A stretch of DNA of 64,000 bases from Cylindrospermum sp. FACHB-282 (GCF_014697195.1 NZ_JACJRJ010000033.1:1-64000), one strand, 5' to 3'. Numbered from the stretch's first letter, positions 46,901-55,941 are shown. Notes: generated by a model not told the origin, from the sequence alone. Translations and numbers: made by a program.

Positions 46901-47582
46901 CTGCAATCTGTAATACCTGACTGGGGTTGGCTGCCAATGCTGCCATCAGGGTTTGGGCAATTTCTCCTAATCCAGGCAAACCTAAAGATTGTGCCAAGCC
47001 AAGAAACACTTCAGCTTGAGAGCGCAAAAAATTCACAAATTCGGCGTTATCTGGTGGATTATTAATAGTTTCAGCGATACTTTCTAGGCGTTGCTGTACT
47101 CCTACTTCAAAGATAGACTGGACAATATCAAATCCCAATTCTTCGGAAGTAGGAATATGAGCATCTGCACCAAAAGCATCACCTAATTTTTCTTGCAACT
47201 GTGCAAATACTGTTGTTGATCTCTGAAGCAGTTCTTCACTATTAATAGTATTTGCTGTTAGTTCTGCGGTTAGTGCCAGACTAAGACACTCATAAGCTTG
47301 CAGTAGGAGGGTTTGCAATTCGGCATCTATTACCACATCTGGGCTATATAGAGCCTTAAACACATCTTCTAAAGAATGGGCGATCATTTTAATGACATCT
47401 AGCCCAACATTAGCGGCTCCACCTTTAATTGTATGAGTTGCTCGCATGAGGTTATGCACTTTGGCGGTGCTATAACCTTCTGATAAGCTAAATAATTCTT
47501 GTTCAATTATTTGTAATAATTCTGGTGCTTCGGCCAGGAAATAGCCGTAGCCTTGTTCGCGAATTGAAATATCTGTAATCAT
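43953..47582 (-). CDS. CheA-type hybrid histidine kinase (PixL-like)
   Basis: 1209 residues. N-terminal Hpt domain with His50 in ATHTIKGGA; a long linker region (about 130-560) without recognised domain; P3-like dimerisation helices; an ATPase domain with HLVRNAFDHGIEPP, DDGQGL and GRGMGLDIV; a CheW-like domain (about 900-1040); and a C-terminal receiver with Asp1128 in VISDLEMPRMNG. It is the kinase of a type IV pili-linked phototaxis system: the order PatA-like, CheY, CheW, receptor, CheA equals pixGHIJL. It would phosphorylate the two adjacent CheY-type proteins. Confidence 0.92.
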   Translation of the reverse strand: MITDISIREQGYGYFLAEAPELLQIIEQELFSLSEGYSTAKVHNLMRATHTIKGGAANVGLDVIKMIAHSLEDVFKALYSPDVVIDAELQTLLLQAYECLSLALTAELTANTINSEELLQRSTTVFAQLQEKLGDAFGADAHIPTSEELGFDIVQSIFEVGVQQRLESIAETINNPPDNAEFVNFLRSQAEVFLGLAQSLGLPGLGEIAQTLMAALAANPSQVLQIAEITLADLQQAHTAVLAGDRTNGGTPSASWQTLTTSAINELSITPVSTKSFATTFLSNTADFYKFLTIPGKIKNEPIKPANAKFYLKVIRYIFGWFNHYMEIPESQLSLTLLIPQAELENPVNYVENWLKKFLAFVQDQEDSQSLRLYRQGVILIILLAVAKFQYSVEQANSAIPVIKTLRKHIRQSAKKYKNSPPVTAEEKNWLGSPKLQKLLVFKEVSNPISAETNDSLLESIWGEESSLDMTDDEVAITQTVEDVRNDDYLESVTSSVISEQIVTNISETAIEIIPDYTTQINQQIEDKSLPSLNKRSRQPSFVRVDVEGLQRLNYLTGELLIYQKRRSLQNEQIQELIERLTQQLTRHQTILNQLRDLPLQRQNVALQNTQNVAAVNFDSLEMDAYTEFQLTLHEAIEETLQLQETTESLDLLVSQASQISDKTHSLTLGIIDNLVEARMLPLGNILNRFSQMVTKLGKVYRKLVELKLGGTQVLVDKAIAEKLYDPLLHLVRNAFDHGIEPPQMRRDLGKPEQGLIEIRAYNQGSQTVIEVRDDGQGLNLESVRKRAIELRLIPSDDEAGGYVHNPTEAELLELMFSPGFSTAGKVSEISGRGMGLDIVRTQLQGLNGSISVQSLPNQGTTFLLKIPFSMTTDKLMLVQAGGVVYAMLLDSIEKILIPSAQQIREFEGKKVLHWNTDQDEQIVSLRKLADLMYYNGSLLNTTTLDNIPTKADTAAMKNPVLLLRRNLGIMGLEVDQIIGEQELVIRPLGNAIAPPKYVYGCSSLANGNLILIIDGTLLVESREMQATLEPRSSKKSALSISGYLTSSTPLLAASAATDTREIQPGHYVEATHKSPKVVLVVDDAISLRQTLSLTLQKSGYQVIQAQNGVEALEQLQLHPEIEVVISDLEMPRMNGFELLSSIRQSQNLAKMPVVILTSRSAEKHRQLAQELGATAYLTKPYLEHEFISIVNGLSNRYMEQLNTAMINP

Positions 47583-47746
47583 ATTTTTGGATTATGTGGT
47601 GTTAAAAGATATTTTTGATATCAATGTTTTTATTTGGTTCACGCAGAGTCGCAGAGTCGCAGAGGGAGTTTAAGAGGAGGAGTTTTGGCGGGTGTGTTAG
47701 TGATAGGGTAACCCACCCTCCAAAAGTTGCAAATTAATTTGATGGT

Positions 47747-50700
47747 TTAATTGACTTTGAATTTGCTGGCTGTGGCTAATAAGTCTTGCGCCATCCCTGA
47801 TAAATCTTGGAAGACAACAGCGATTTCGTGAGATTCGGCAAAGGTTTTATTGGCAATTTCCGCTACATCTTTCATTGAGGTTGTGACTGTGACAGATTGG
47901 GCCATTTGTTTTTGGGTTGCTTCGGTAATTCGCTCAATCAGCTGACTAATTTCGGCAGTGGCGGAAACGATAGCATTTAAGTTTTGGCGGGTTTCACTGA
48001 CAAGATTTGTACCTTCTACTACTTGCTGAATGCCTGTTTCCATTGCTACTGCCACTTCCCCGGTTTCTGCTTGAATCTCCTGGACTAATTTTTCTATTTC
48101 GATAGTTGCTGCTGCTGACTGACGAGATAAAGAACGAACTTCGTCAGCTACAACGGCAAAGCCTTTGCCATATTCACCGGCGCGGGTGGCTTCAATGGCT
48201 GCATTCAGAGCTAGGACGTTTGTCTGTGTAGCAAAATTGCTGATCAAATTTACTACTTTGGAGATTTTTTGTGAGGATTCACTGAGGCGTTTAATCTTTT
48301 TACTGGTTTGGGCAACGGTTTCGCGAATTGCTTGGATGGCTTTGACAGTCAAGTTCATGGCGATGTCGCCAGAATCTACAGTTTTATTGGCTTGTTGCAC
48401 CGCTATTTGCACTAATTGGGCGTTAGCTACCACAGCTTGGGTGGAGTCTAGCATTTGTTGAATGTCACCTAAGGCTGTAGTAATTTCTGCTGACTGTTGT
48501 TCTGCTAAATTAGTTAGTCCCGCTAGTGAAGTATTACTGGTGCTAGAGGTTTGGGCAACTTGTTGGGCGGCTCCCTGCACCTGTATGACAATTTGCCGCA
48601 TCGCTTGCACGGTACTATTGTAGGCGTCGGCGATGGTGCCTAGCTCGTCTTCTGTAATTGGCGCTCGTACTGTTAAGTCGCCTTTGAGGGCGGGTCTGAG
48701 GGCTGTTAGAAGTTGAATAGATCGTTGTTGGAGTAATTCTTTGGCTGCCTTTTCTCGTGCTGCGGCCATCTCGAGTTTTGCTGATTGTGCTTGTAGTTGT
48801 TGCAAATATTCGGTCTGTTGCAATCCCAGTCCTAACTGATCACCAATCCGTGCTAACAAGGTGACTTGGTTTTCTTCCCAATTCCGAGTGCTGGAATTTT
48901 GATAAGCTGCCAGTAAGCCCCACAATTTTTCCCCAGAGAATACAGGAACTATGACATAAGCTTTGACTTCAAATTGCTCTAAAATTTCAATGTGGCAAGA
49001 AGCATGGCCTGCTTGGTAGATGTCGTTAACTGCGAAGCTTTCGCCTTTGGCATATCGACCTCCTTGGGTTTCTTGTAAGTGGATATCTTCCCAAACTGTT
49101 TTGATATCTGGTCCTACTAGTTTCACCCAACCTTGAGCTACTGACTCAGCTATAAATTCGCCAGTCCAGTCAGGGTTGAAGCGAAAGACACCGACGCGAT
49201 CGCATCGCAGTAATTGGCGTACTTCTTGGGTAGCTGTTTTGAAGATTTCGTCTACATCTAAGGCTTGGCGGATGCGGTTGACTATTTTGGTGACAGCTTT
49301 CTCTTGTTCGGCTATCTGAGTGAGTTTCTCAGTTTTTAACCGCACTTGTTCTAGATAATCAACTTGTGATTTAGCTAGGCTAAATTGTAAGCCAATCTGA
49401 ACTAAAAAGTTGACTTCCCAAGATTGCCATTCACGAGGCCCGGAATTTTGATAGGCTGCCAGTAAGCCCCACAACTTTTCCCCTAAGAATATGGGCACAA
49501 TGATGTAAGCTTTGGCTTCAAACTGTTCTAAGATTTCAATGTGGCAGGGAGCAAGACCTACTTTATAGGTATCATTTACGGTAAAGGTTTCGCCTTTGGC
49601 ATAGCGACCGCCTTGGGTGTCTTGCAAGTAGGTATCATCCAAAACCGTTTTGATGCCGGGGCCTACTAGTTTTGTCCAATTATTCCCCACTGATTCAGCG
49701 ACAAATTCCCCACCCCAGTCGGGGTTGAAGCGATAAACGGCGACGCGATCGCATCTTAGTGATTGGCGTACTTCTTGAGTAGTTGTTTTGAAGATGCTTT
49801 CCATATCTGAGGCTTGACGGATGCGATTGACTATCTTGGTGACAGCTTTTTCTTGTTCGACGATCTGAGTTAGTTGTTCAGATTGCGATCGCACCTGTTC
49901 CAAATATTCTCCTTGTGAAATAGCTACACCAAATTGCAAGCCAATTTGCGCCAAAAAGTTTTCTTCCCAAGGTTGCCATTCACGAGGCCCAGAATTTTGG
50001 TAAGCTGCCAGTAAGCCCCATAATTGTTCCCCAGAGAATATGGGCACAATGATATAAGCTTTCATTTCAAACTGCTCTAAAATATCAATGTGACATTGAG
50101 CATGACCCATTTGATAAATGTCATTGACGATAAAGCTTTCACCCTTGGCATAACGTCCTCCCTGGGTTTCTTGCAAGTGAGAATCTTCCCAGACCATCTT
50201 AAAGTCAGGTGTTACCATTTTCACCCAGCCATTACCCACGGACTCGGCGACAAACTCCCCACTCCAGTCAGGTTTGAAGCGATAGACGCCGGCGCGATCG
50301 CATTTCAGTAATTGGCGTACTTCTTGGGTAGTTGTTTGAAATATCTGATCAACATCTGGTAGCTGCAAAATCTTGCTGATAACTCTGCCTACTGATTTTT
50401 TCGCCAGTGTCCGCTGTGCCAATTCTTTGGCAGATTCAAAGCTTTGTAATCTATAGAGCAGTTCGGTTGTAATTTGAGATAACAGGGTGATTTCTATTTC
50501 TTGCCACTGGCGTGCTAAGGCACAACTGTTTACTACCAATAAGCCCCACACTTTACCCTCTATGACAATTGGTAGACTTAGGCTAGATTTGACTTGAAAT
50601 TTCTCCAGCAGTTGCCTTTGATAGGGGGTGAGTTGGATCAGATTGATATCATCAATTGCTACAGGTTCTATATAATCTTGACTATTATATAAACCAAAAA

Positions 50701-51064
50701 GAATGCCTGGAAGCTTTTCACCTAGAGTCGGTGTCCAAGCTAATGATCTAGATTCTGCTAAAACACTACCAGAGTCAGAAGAAGTAAAGTGATAGATCAA
50801 TACGCGATCGCAGGCAATCTTCTCCCTAATTTGTGCTACAATTACTTTAAGCAGCGTCTCCTTGTCTGAAGTTTGGCGCATTTGAGCAGCGACACTCTGG
50901 AATTGCTGACGCAAAATTTTAAATTTCTGAGAAATTGCATTTAATGTAGATAATTCATCGCTAGCAACACTTGCTATATTAACGCCGCTCTTCTGATTTT
51001 CCAGGGATTCTGTGTCAGCAACTAGATTTCCGCTTTCTGAACTGTTGCTATATAAAATTGTCAT
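47747..51064 (-). CDS. Soluble chemoreceptor with three cyanobacteriochrome-type GAF domains (PixJ-like)
   Basis: 1105 residues; ATG preceded by TGAGG. GAF1 (about 65-210) lacks a bilin cysteine. GAF2-4 (about 230-385, 413-568, 596-750) each have a cysteine-histidine pair, Cys324, Cys507 and Cys690, in CHI(D/E)ILEQF. GAF2 and GAF4 have VWED (Trp292/Asp294, Trp658/Asp660), as in red/green cyanobacteriochromes such as AnPixJ; GAF3 has VLDD instead. A HAMP-like segment (about 780-830) and an MCP signalling domain (about 870-1105) follow. No membrane helix is seen. It is a light sensor for phototaxis that would signal to the CheA downstream. Confidence 0.9.
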   Translation of the reverse strand: MTILYSNSSESGNLVADTESLENQKSGVNIASVASDELSTLNAISQKFKILRQQFQSVAAQMRQTSDKETLLKVIVAQIREKIACDRVLIYHFTSSDSGSVLAESRSLAWTPTLGEKLPGILFGLYNSQDYIEPVAIDDINLIQLTPYQRQLLEKFQVKSSLSLPIVIEGKVWGLLVVNSCALARQWQEIEITLLSQITTELLYRLQSFESAKELAQRTLAKKSVGRVISKILQLPDVDQIFQTTTQEVRQLLKCDRAGVYRFKPDWSGEFVAESVGNGWVKMVTPDFKMVWEDSHLQETQGGRYAKGESFIVNDIYQMGHAQCHIDILEQFEMKAYIIVPIFSGEQLWGLLAAYQNSGPREWQPWEENFLAQIGLQFGVAISQGEYLEQVRSQSEQLTQIVEQEKAVTKIVNRIRQASDMESIFKTTTQEVRQSLRCDRVAVYRFNPDWGGEFVAESVGNNWTKLVGPGIKTVLDDTYLQDTQGGRYAKGETFTVNDTYKVGLAPCHIEILEQFEAKAYIIVPIFLGEKLWGLLAAYQNSGPREWQSWEVNFLVQIGLQFSLAKSQVDYLEQVRLKTEKLTQIAEQEKAVTKIVNRIRQALDVDEIFKTATQEVRQLLRCDRVGVFRFNPDWTGEFIAESVAQGWVKLVGPDIKTVWEDIHLQETQGGRYAKGESFAVNDIYQAGHASCHIEILEQFEVKAYVIVPVFSGEKLWGLLAAYQNSSTRNWEENQVTLLARIGDQLGLGLQQTEYLQQLQAQSAKLEMAAAREKAAKELLQQRSIQLLTALRPALKGDLTVRAPITEDELGTIADAYNSTVQAMRQIVIQVQGAAQQVAQTSSTSNTSLAGLTNLAEQQSAEITTALGDIQQMLDSTQAVVANAQLVQIAVQQANKTVDSGDIAMNLTVKAIQAIRETVAQTSKKIKRLSESSQKISKVVNLISNFATQTNVLALNAAIEATRAGEYGKGFAVVADEVRSLSRQSAAATIEIEKLVQEIQAETGEVAVAMETGIQQVVEGTNLVSETRQNLNAIVSATAEISQLIERITEATQKQMAQSVTVTTSMKDVAEIANKTFAESHEIAVVFQDLSGMAQDLLATASKFKVN
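48800..50430 (-). repeat. Three tandem GAF-coding units with a 549-bp period
   Basis: The bilin cysteine codons lie 183 codons apart twice (Cys324, 507, 690). Each unit includes the domain plus the same coiled linker (LEQVR..EQL/EKLTQI.EQEKAVTKIVNRIRQA), so whole units were duplicated and not only the domain cores. The DNA of the units is strongly alike. Confidence 0.8.
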
Positions 51065-51169
51065 TTTCCAAACCTCAGCAATTGTTATTAGTAATAATTT
51101 GATACTTTCAATCTAAAAATGCATGGTAATTCAAAAAATAACCATGCTCTATTACCCATTAGCAAAATC

Positions 51170-51643
51170 TCAACTATGAGCTACCCAGAGGGGAGATTGG
51201 ATAATCGCTAAGGCATCCAAACTAAAAATCATGTCCTCAGAAATATTAATATAGTATCCTTGCAAAAAAGGTGCCATTCCTGGATAAAATAATTCAGCAT
51301 CTGGTAGCTTCATCTGCTGGGTATCCAGCCACTCAATATCCATTAACTGCCGTACCAAAATTCCTAAATATTTCCCCTCACTTTCTAACACAATTGTCAT
51401 CATTCTTGAGAGAAAATTTGATCCTTGCAAAAGTGGTGGATAACCTAGCATTTCCTCTAAATCAACCAACCAAAGCATTTCGCCACGCCAGCTGTAGATA
51501 CCCAAGACACAATTAGGCATCTGAGGTACACCACAGACTTCTGACAATGATACTTGCAAAATTTCTGTGATATGCTGTAGTGAAATTACCGCTGTATCTC
51601 TTACTCCCAAATTAAAACTTAAAAATTTTTGTTTGGTGTCCAA
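51170..51643 (-). CDS. CheW-like coupling protein (PixI-like)
   Basis: 157 residues with a CheW fold: QKFLSFNLGVRDTAVISLQHITEIL, then GVPQMPNCVLGIYSWRGEMLWLVDLEEML, the contact surface for CheA and receptor. The only in-frame start that fits is TTG at 51643; just upstream lie heptamer repeats each containing AAAGGAC, which resembles a Shine-Dalgarno. It links the photoreceptor to the CheA protein. Gene order agrees with pixI. Confidence 0.85.
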   Translation of the reverse strand: MDTKQKFLSFNLGVRDTAVISLQHITEILQVSLSEVCGVPQMPNCVLGIYSWRGEMLWLVDLEEMLGYPPLLQGSNFLSRMMTIVLESEGKYLGILVRQLMDIEWLDTQQMKLPDAELFYPGMAPFLQGYYINISEDMIFSLDALAIIQSPLWVAHS

Positions 51644-51644
51644 A

Positions 51645-51663
51645 GTCCTTTGTCCTTTGTCCT
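51645..51663 (-). repeat. Heptamer repeat GTCCTTT at the ribosome-binding site of the CheW-like gene
   Basis: GTCCTTT at 51645 and 51652, with a third partial copy at 51659; on the minus strand each is AAAGGAC. The copy at 51652 has its GG about 10 nt before the TTG start. Changes in copy number would alter the Shine-Dalgarno region. Confidence 0.5.
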
Positions 51664-51744
51664 GAATTATTCATTTTAGTCACTATTCGCAGCAGCTACT
51701 ATCTAAAAAATAATAGTGACCATTTTGGTGATTTTCTCTGCTAT

Positions 51745-52107
51745 TTAGTTGAGCAAGCGTTTGAGAGTAACTTCTAATTCTGCCCGATCAATTGGTTTTG
51801 ATAGATAAGCTTCCGCACCCAACATATTACCCCAAATCTTATCTACTTCACTACTTTTTGTAGAGCAGAAAACTACAGGAATTTTGCTAGTGTTGGGGTT
51901 ATTCTTTAGTTCTCGGCAAATTTCAAAGCCGCTTTTACCAGGTAAAAGTACGTCAAGAAATATTACATCCGGTCTAGCAATATCTATTTTGTCCTGTGCC
52001 TCTTCGCTACTTGTTGCACCAATCACAGAATAACCTGCTTGTTGCAAGTAACGTTTGAGAATTTCCATATCAGTCAAGCCATCTTCAACAACTAAAACAG
52101 TATTCAT
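51745..52107 (-). CDS. CheY-like response regulator (PixH-like)
   Basis: 120 residues, a complete receiver with Glu8-Asp9, phospho-Asp52 in IFLDVLLPGKSG, Thr/Ser in FCSTKSS and Lys in YLSKPI. An AGGT ribosome site lies before the ATG. In pix/tax loci the second CheY of the pair lies between the PatA-like regulator and the CheW gene, as here. It probably controls pilus motor ATPases. Confidence 0.9.
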   Translation of the reverse strand: MNTVLVVEDGLTDMEILKRYLQQAGYSVIGATSSEEAQDKIDIARPDVIFLDVLLPGKSGFEICRELKNNPNTSKIPVVFCSTKSSEVDKIWGNMLGAEAYLSKPIDRAELEVTLKRLLN

Positions 52108-52393
52108 GGTAATTACCTATTAAATTATTCACTTTCAAACAAAAACGGAAATATGTAATCATAATTAGACTAATCCTCATCTTCCCTTTGATCTAATTGT
52201 GATACATTATTTATCTCTTCGCCTCAGAAAAATTACTTGCTCAACATAACTTCACATAGATATTCTCAATTTAAATAGTATTAACAACCCATGAAATTAG
52301 TTTCAACTCAGACTAAATATCTTTGTTGTCAAACCCCAGCCTAAATATTTAGGGGTGATGGGAGTTAATTTGACTAGCTAACGACAAATCAAC

Positions 52394-53602
52394 CTATTTA
52401 CAAGCCTCTAAATTAGCTACACTCTTGACTGTTGATGGAGCCTGAACAGGTAAGTACTTACGCACTATACCCATGACCCGATCAGCCACTACTGGTTTAG
52501 TGAGAAAATCTGTAGAGCCGACTACCTTAGCACGAACTCTATCTAAAAGACCATCACTACCAGTTAAGATAATCACTGGTGTGTGAGCAAAAGCAGAAAT
52601 TCGTCGCAACTGAGTGCAGATTTCGTACCCACTGGCCACCGGCATAACTAAATCCAAGAAAATCAGGTCTGGTTTATCCTGAATCAGGGTTGGTAGAGCT
52701 TGTACAGCATCTTGAATCTTCATAAACCTCAGTCCATTGGCAGTGAGGATATCCTCTAGCATTTTACAGACTAGAGGGCTATCATCTACGCAGGCCACCA
52801 GCGGAGCCATTGGTTTAATTGCTCTTGCGGTGGTTGAGTTGTTCTCAACTTCAGTCACGGCTAAAGGCAAGTCAGGTACTTCTACCAGTTCGATGATTCC
52901 TTTGAGGATGTAAGGCAGTAATGAACGAGCAACAGGCAACACATTCTGCTTCATTTTCACCGCTAAATCCCGCAGAGTGTATTTGCCATTGATGTGATTC
53001 ACAAAATTTTTGTATACTGATGGACTTACCAATTGTTGGAGTTGTTCTGGTCTCCGCAAAACTGGTGCTAAGTCAGGAGAAAAACTGGCTAAACCAGATT
53101 CTGACCAGGTTTTCCATGAGTCCAGCATGAGCTTGATTGACAAGTCTGAACTTGTGTAACTCATTGGTGTGTCTAAGATAACTATCGGGCTACGATAGCA
53201 AGTTATAGAGGCAAAATGCGCCTTTTGCGCTAGGTCAAATAACAATTCTGCTATTGTTTGTTCCACAATAGCGTTAATTTGTTCCCGCTGAATTTTCTGC
53301 CGTTTATACAAAATTCCCAGGAGGTGATAATCCCAGTAATCAAGTGATATGTCTTCAGCGCGAAACCGCATTTTATCTAAATCCAACTGGGGGCAATTTC
53401 GAGAGATTAATCTCCGCCAACGCCGGAAGGGATGAGTCCCTCCAGTAGCCCAAACTATCCGTCCAAGACGATAGTAAAAATTCCATTCGTATCCCTTGGA
53501 ACTCTTAATATTTAAATTGCCATTGTATTGCAGTTGAGTACAGGTTTTAAACTCGTTTAGCAAATTAAAATCATTAGATTCTATCATTTCCTGGTGGGTC
53601 AT
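52394..53602 (-). CDS. PatA-type response regulator (PATAN-REC, PixG-like)
   Basis: 402 residues. The N-terminal PATAN region (about 10-250) contains a DUF4388-like part with GNLNIKSSKGYEWNFYYRLGRIVWATGG. A C-terminal receiver (about 268-390) has CVDDSP, phospho-Asp317 in IFLDLVMPVASG, ILTGSDG and FLTKPV. AAGG lies 8 nt before the ATG. PatA family proteins in this position (PixG) act with CheY in directing type IV pilus motility. It starts the five-gene locus; 286 bp separate it from the CheY gene. Confidence 0.9.
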   Translation of the reverse strand: MTHQEMIESNDFNLLNEFKTCTQLQYNGNLNIKSSKGYEWNFYYRLGRIVWATGGTHPFRRWRRLISRNCPQLDLDKMRFRAEDISLDYWDYHLLGILYKRQKIQREQINAIVEQTIAELLFDLAQKAHFASITCYRSPIVILDTPMSYTSSDLSIKLMLDSWKTWSESGLASFSPDLAPVLRRPEQLQQLVSPSVYKNFVNHINGKYTLRDLAVKMKQNVLPVARSLLPYILKGIIELVEVPDLPLAVTEVENNSTTARAIKPMAPLVACVDDSPLVCKMLEDILTANGLRFMKIQDAVQALPTLIQDKPDLIFLDLVMPVASGYEICTQLRRISAFAHTPVIILTGSDGLLDRVRAKVVGSTDFLTKPVVADRVMGIVRKYLPVQAPSTVKSVANLEACK

Positions 53603-54530
53603 ACTTTGTACCTTTAATTAACAAGTCAGCTCTTAGAATACCCACGCTAGCTATACAGTGATTAGTAAGCATCTCAAAAGAGTGAAAATACATCTAGCAG
53701 ACCACTTTGAATGGCCGCCATTTATTTTATTTTCATCGGTATATAACAATCCCTCTATCTTGACTGAGAAGAGCGGGGGATAGTTTAGTAGAGGAGTAAT
53801 CTCAGAGTCTACACGTCTGCGAATATTACTTCGCTCAATTGGGATTGCTATATTCTCAAATCAAGATGCATTTATTGCTGATAAATTATCATAGTCATTT
53901 TTGTGGCTGAAATATATCCGTGTAAATCCTGAATTTTTTATAAAGAATTCAAGATTCTACATAAATTTCACTGGAGAGATTCCGGTTGACGGAAAACCGT
54001 TAAATAACAATACAAAGCTTTACGTAGCTTCATGAAGTTCAGCTATGGAGGATGGTTTTTATTATAAGGACACTGTATACTTTCTATGGCAGTAAAGAAA
54101 TTATAAGTGATTAAGCTGAGGGAGAACTATTAAGCTGACAATCCTATAATGTGCATACCATCATTCAATCTAACTCTTGTGGGGTGGGCAGGAAAGCCCG
54201 CCCTTGATGTTCAAATTAAAAGCCCAACAGCTTAATCATTGATAGAAATCTTTAATTAGGTTTATTAAACCCAATTATTAGGATGTTAGGGTCTAATAAC
54301 CCTACCCTCAATTTTGGATTTTAGATTTTACATTAACCCCAGCAATCAAGTCAGGGATTGTCATTTAATTTTAGATTTGGGATTTTAGATTTGTTTCATG
54401 TAGCTTGCTTATAGCGGAGCGAGTATAAATTCGGGGGCTTGTAACCCTTTTTAAATTTTAGATTTTGAATCTTCAATCCAAAATCCAAAATTTAAAATCT
54501 AAAATTCGGTCAAAAACCTATGAACAGTAA
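53603..54530. other. Longest gene-free stretch in the window (928 bp)
   Basis: Must hold the promoter of the phototaxis locus at its left side. It contains GGGATTGCTATAT near 53840 (dispersed repeat), a GGGTGGGC/GCCCGCCC hairpin at 54182-54203, and several variants of TTTTAGATTTT and its complement CCAAAATCCAAAAT between 54300 and 54510. I see no gene. Confidence 0.5.
54182..54203. repeat. Hairpin GGGTGGGC/GCCCGCCC
   Basis: 8-bp arms, including one G-U pair, with a short loop. It lies in the 928-bp spacer, far from either neighbouring gene end, so it more likely belongs to a dispersed repeat than to a terminator. Confidence 0.4.
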
Positions 54531-55457
54531 TCAGGGTTGTTTGTCGTTGTTATAGTTGGCAACAGCTGCCCGGAGATTGTTTTGGTGTTCTGACAGGAGC
54601 TTTTCGCCAGCTTCTTTTTCCAAATTAGTCCAGTGCATCAAGAGTGCTAGCTTCACCCATTTGCCACTACGTTCTAATAAAAAGCCAGCAGCTTCCCGAC
54701 TTAAACCGGTGATATCTTGTAAAATTCGTAGAGCGCGATCGCGTAATTTTTGATTTGTTACCGCTACATCTACCATGCGATTGCCGTAAACTTTGCCCAG
54801 CTTGACCATCACCCCAGTAGAGAGGATATTTAAAGCTAGCTTAGTGACTGTACCAGCTTTCAGGCGAGTTGAACCGGCTAGGATTTCTGGGCCAGTTAAC
54901 AAGCGAATGTCAATATCAGCATCGCGGCTAACTTGTTCAGCAGGAACACAGGCAATAAAAATAGTCATTGCACCCCGTTGACGGGCGGCGTTGAGGGCAC
55001 CGTGGACATAAGGCGTTGTGCCACCAGCGGTAATACCTACTACTACATCTAATTGGGTAATATGTCGTTGAGCGATCGCAGCTTCTCCGTCTTCAGCGCG
55101 GTCTTCTAAATCCTCAGAACTGCGTACCAGTGCGCCAGCACCACCCGCAATAATCCCCTGTACCAACTCTGGGGGCGTACAAAAAGTAGGTGGACACTCA
55201 GCAGCGTCTAATACCCCTAATCTACCACTTGTTCCCGCACCGACATAAAATAGATGTCCTCCCTGACGCAAACGGTCTGCGGTGCGATCAATTGCTTCAG
55301 CTAACTTGATTTTCGCCGCCGCCACCGCCGCCACGGCCTTTTGGTCTTCAGCATTAAACAGTTCTACCAATTCCAGAGAACTGATCTGGTCTAAGTTAAG
55401 ACTATGAGGATTTACTTGCTCCGTGAGGAGATGTCCGCGTTCCTGCAAGTTTGTCAT
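54531..55457 (-). CDS. murQ: N-acetylmuramic acid 6-phosphate etherase
   Basis: 308 residues with a SIS fold. Motifs: FYVGAGTSGRLGVLDAAECPPTF (sugar-phosphate-binding loop and the catalytic Glu region), IIAGGAGALVRSSEDLEDRAEDG, GITAGGTTPYV, and the C-terminal VDVAVTNQKLRDRALRILQ. MurQ cleaves the lactyl ether of MurNAc-6-P in recycling of cell-wall sugars. No murP or anmK is nearby. It is 58 bp downstream of the DUF3110 gene, which may be in the same transcript. Confidence 0.95.
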   Translation of the reverse strand: MTNLQERGHLLTEQVNPHSLNLDQISSLELVELFNAEDQKAVAAVAAAKIKLAEAIDRTADRLRQGGHLFYVGAGTSGRLGVLDAAECPPTFCTPPELVQGIIAGGAGALVRSSEDLEDRAEDGEAAIAQRHITQLDVVVGITAGGTTPYVHGALNAARQRGAMTIFIACVPAEQVSRDADIDIRLLTGPEILAGSTRLKAGTVTKLALNILSTGVMVKLGKVYGNRMVDVAVTNQKLRDRALRILQDITGLSREAAGFLLERSGKWVKLALLMHWTNLEKEAGEKLLSEHQNNLRAAVANYNNDKQP

Positions 55458-55515
55458 TTTTCCTTTATTTATTCTCTGTCATTTGTTCAGTTACCAGAGA
55501 CTGACGACTAATGTA

Positions 55516-55941
55516 TTACAATAAACCCTCAAGTTGACGACGAATATTGTCTAGCTCAGAATTAGATAATTCAGGTTCATCTGGGGCTACTGGGTTGGGG
55601 CGTCCGGTAGCCTTACCAGTATCCCCCTTTTCGTCACCAGCTTGCCAGTCAGTTTCCTCAACATTAATTTCTGGAGGAACGACTAAATCGCCCCCTGCTG
55701 GGACAATTTCCCAGTTATAGCCGGCACCTTCGCAAAATTCCTTAATATCCTCAGCATCCATAGCTTCTACCGTAGGTGCAGCGAAATCTTGAGCTTCTAG
55801 CATGAGAGAAAAGCGCGTGGCGTCGTCTTCTGACTCGAACATCAGAATTTTATTGCGCTCACCTACCTGAATCGAGTGAATGCCCTCATTATCAGTACCG
55901 GCATTGAAAATTAACACAAAAACACGCATGGGTGTAATCAT
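55516..55941 (-). CDS. DUF3110 family protein
   Basis: 141 residues from the ATG at 55941, chosen because AGGA lies five bases upstream and the family starts at MRVFVLIFNAGTDNEGIHSI; the frame is open 33 codons further. The DUF3110 domain fills about 4-95 (GIHSIQVGERNKILMFESEDDATRF); a Glu/Pro-rich, disordered-looking tail follows, ending LDNIRRQLEGLL. Conserved in cyanobacteria and plants, function unknown. Probably cytosolic. Confidence 0.8.
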   Translation of the reverse strand: MITPMRVFVLIFNAGTDNEGIHSIQVGERNKILMFESEDDATRFSLMLEAQDFAAPTVEAMDAEDIKEFCEGAGYNWEIVPAGGDLVVPPEINVEETDWQAGDEKGDTGKATGRPNPVAPDEPELSNSELDNIRRQLEGLL

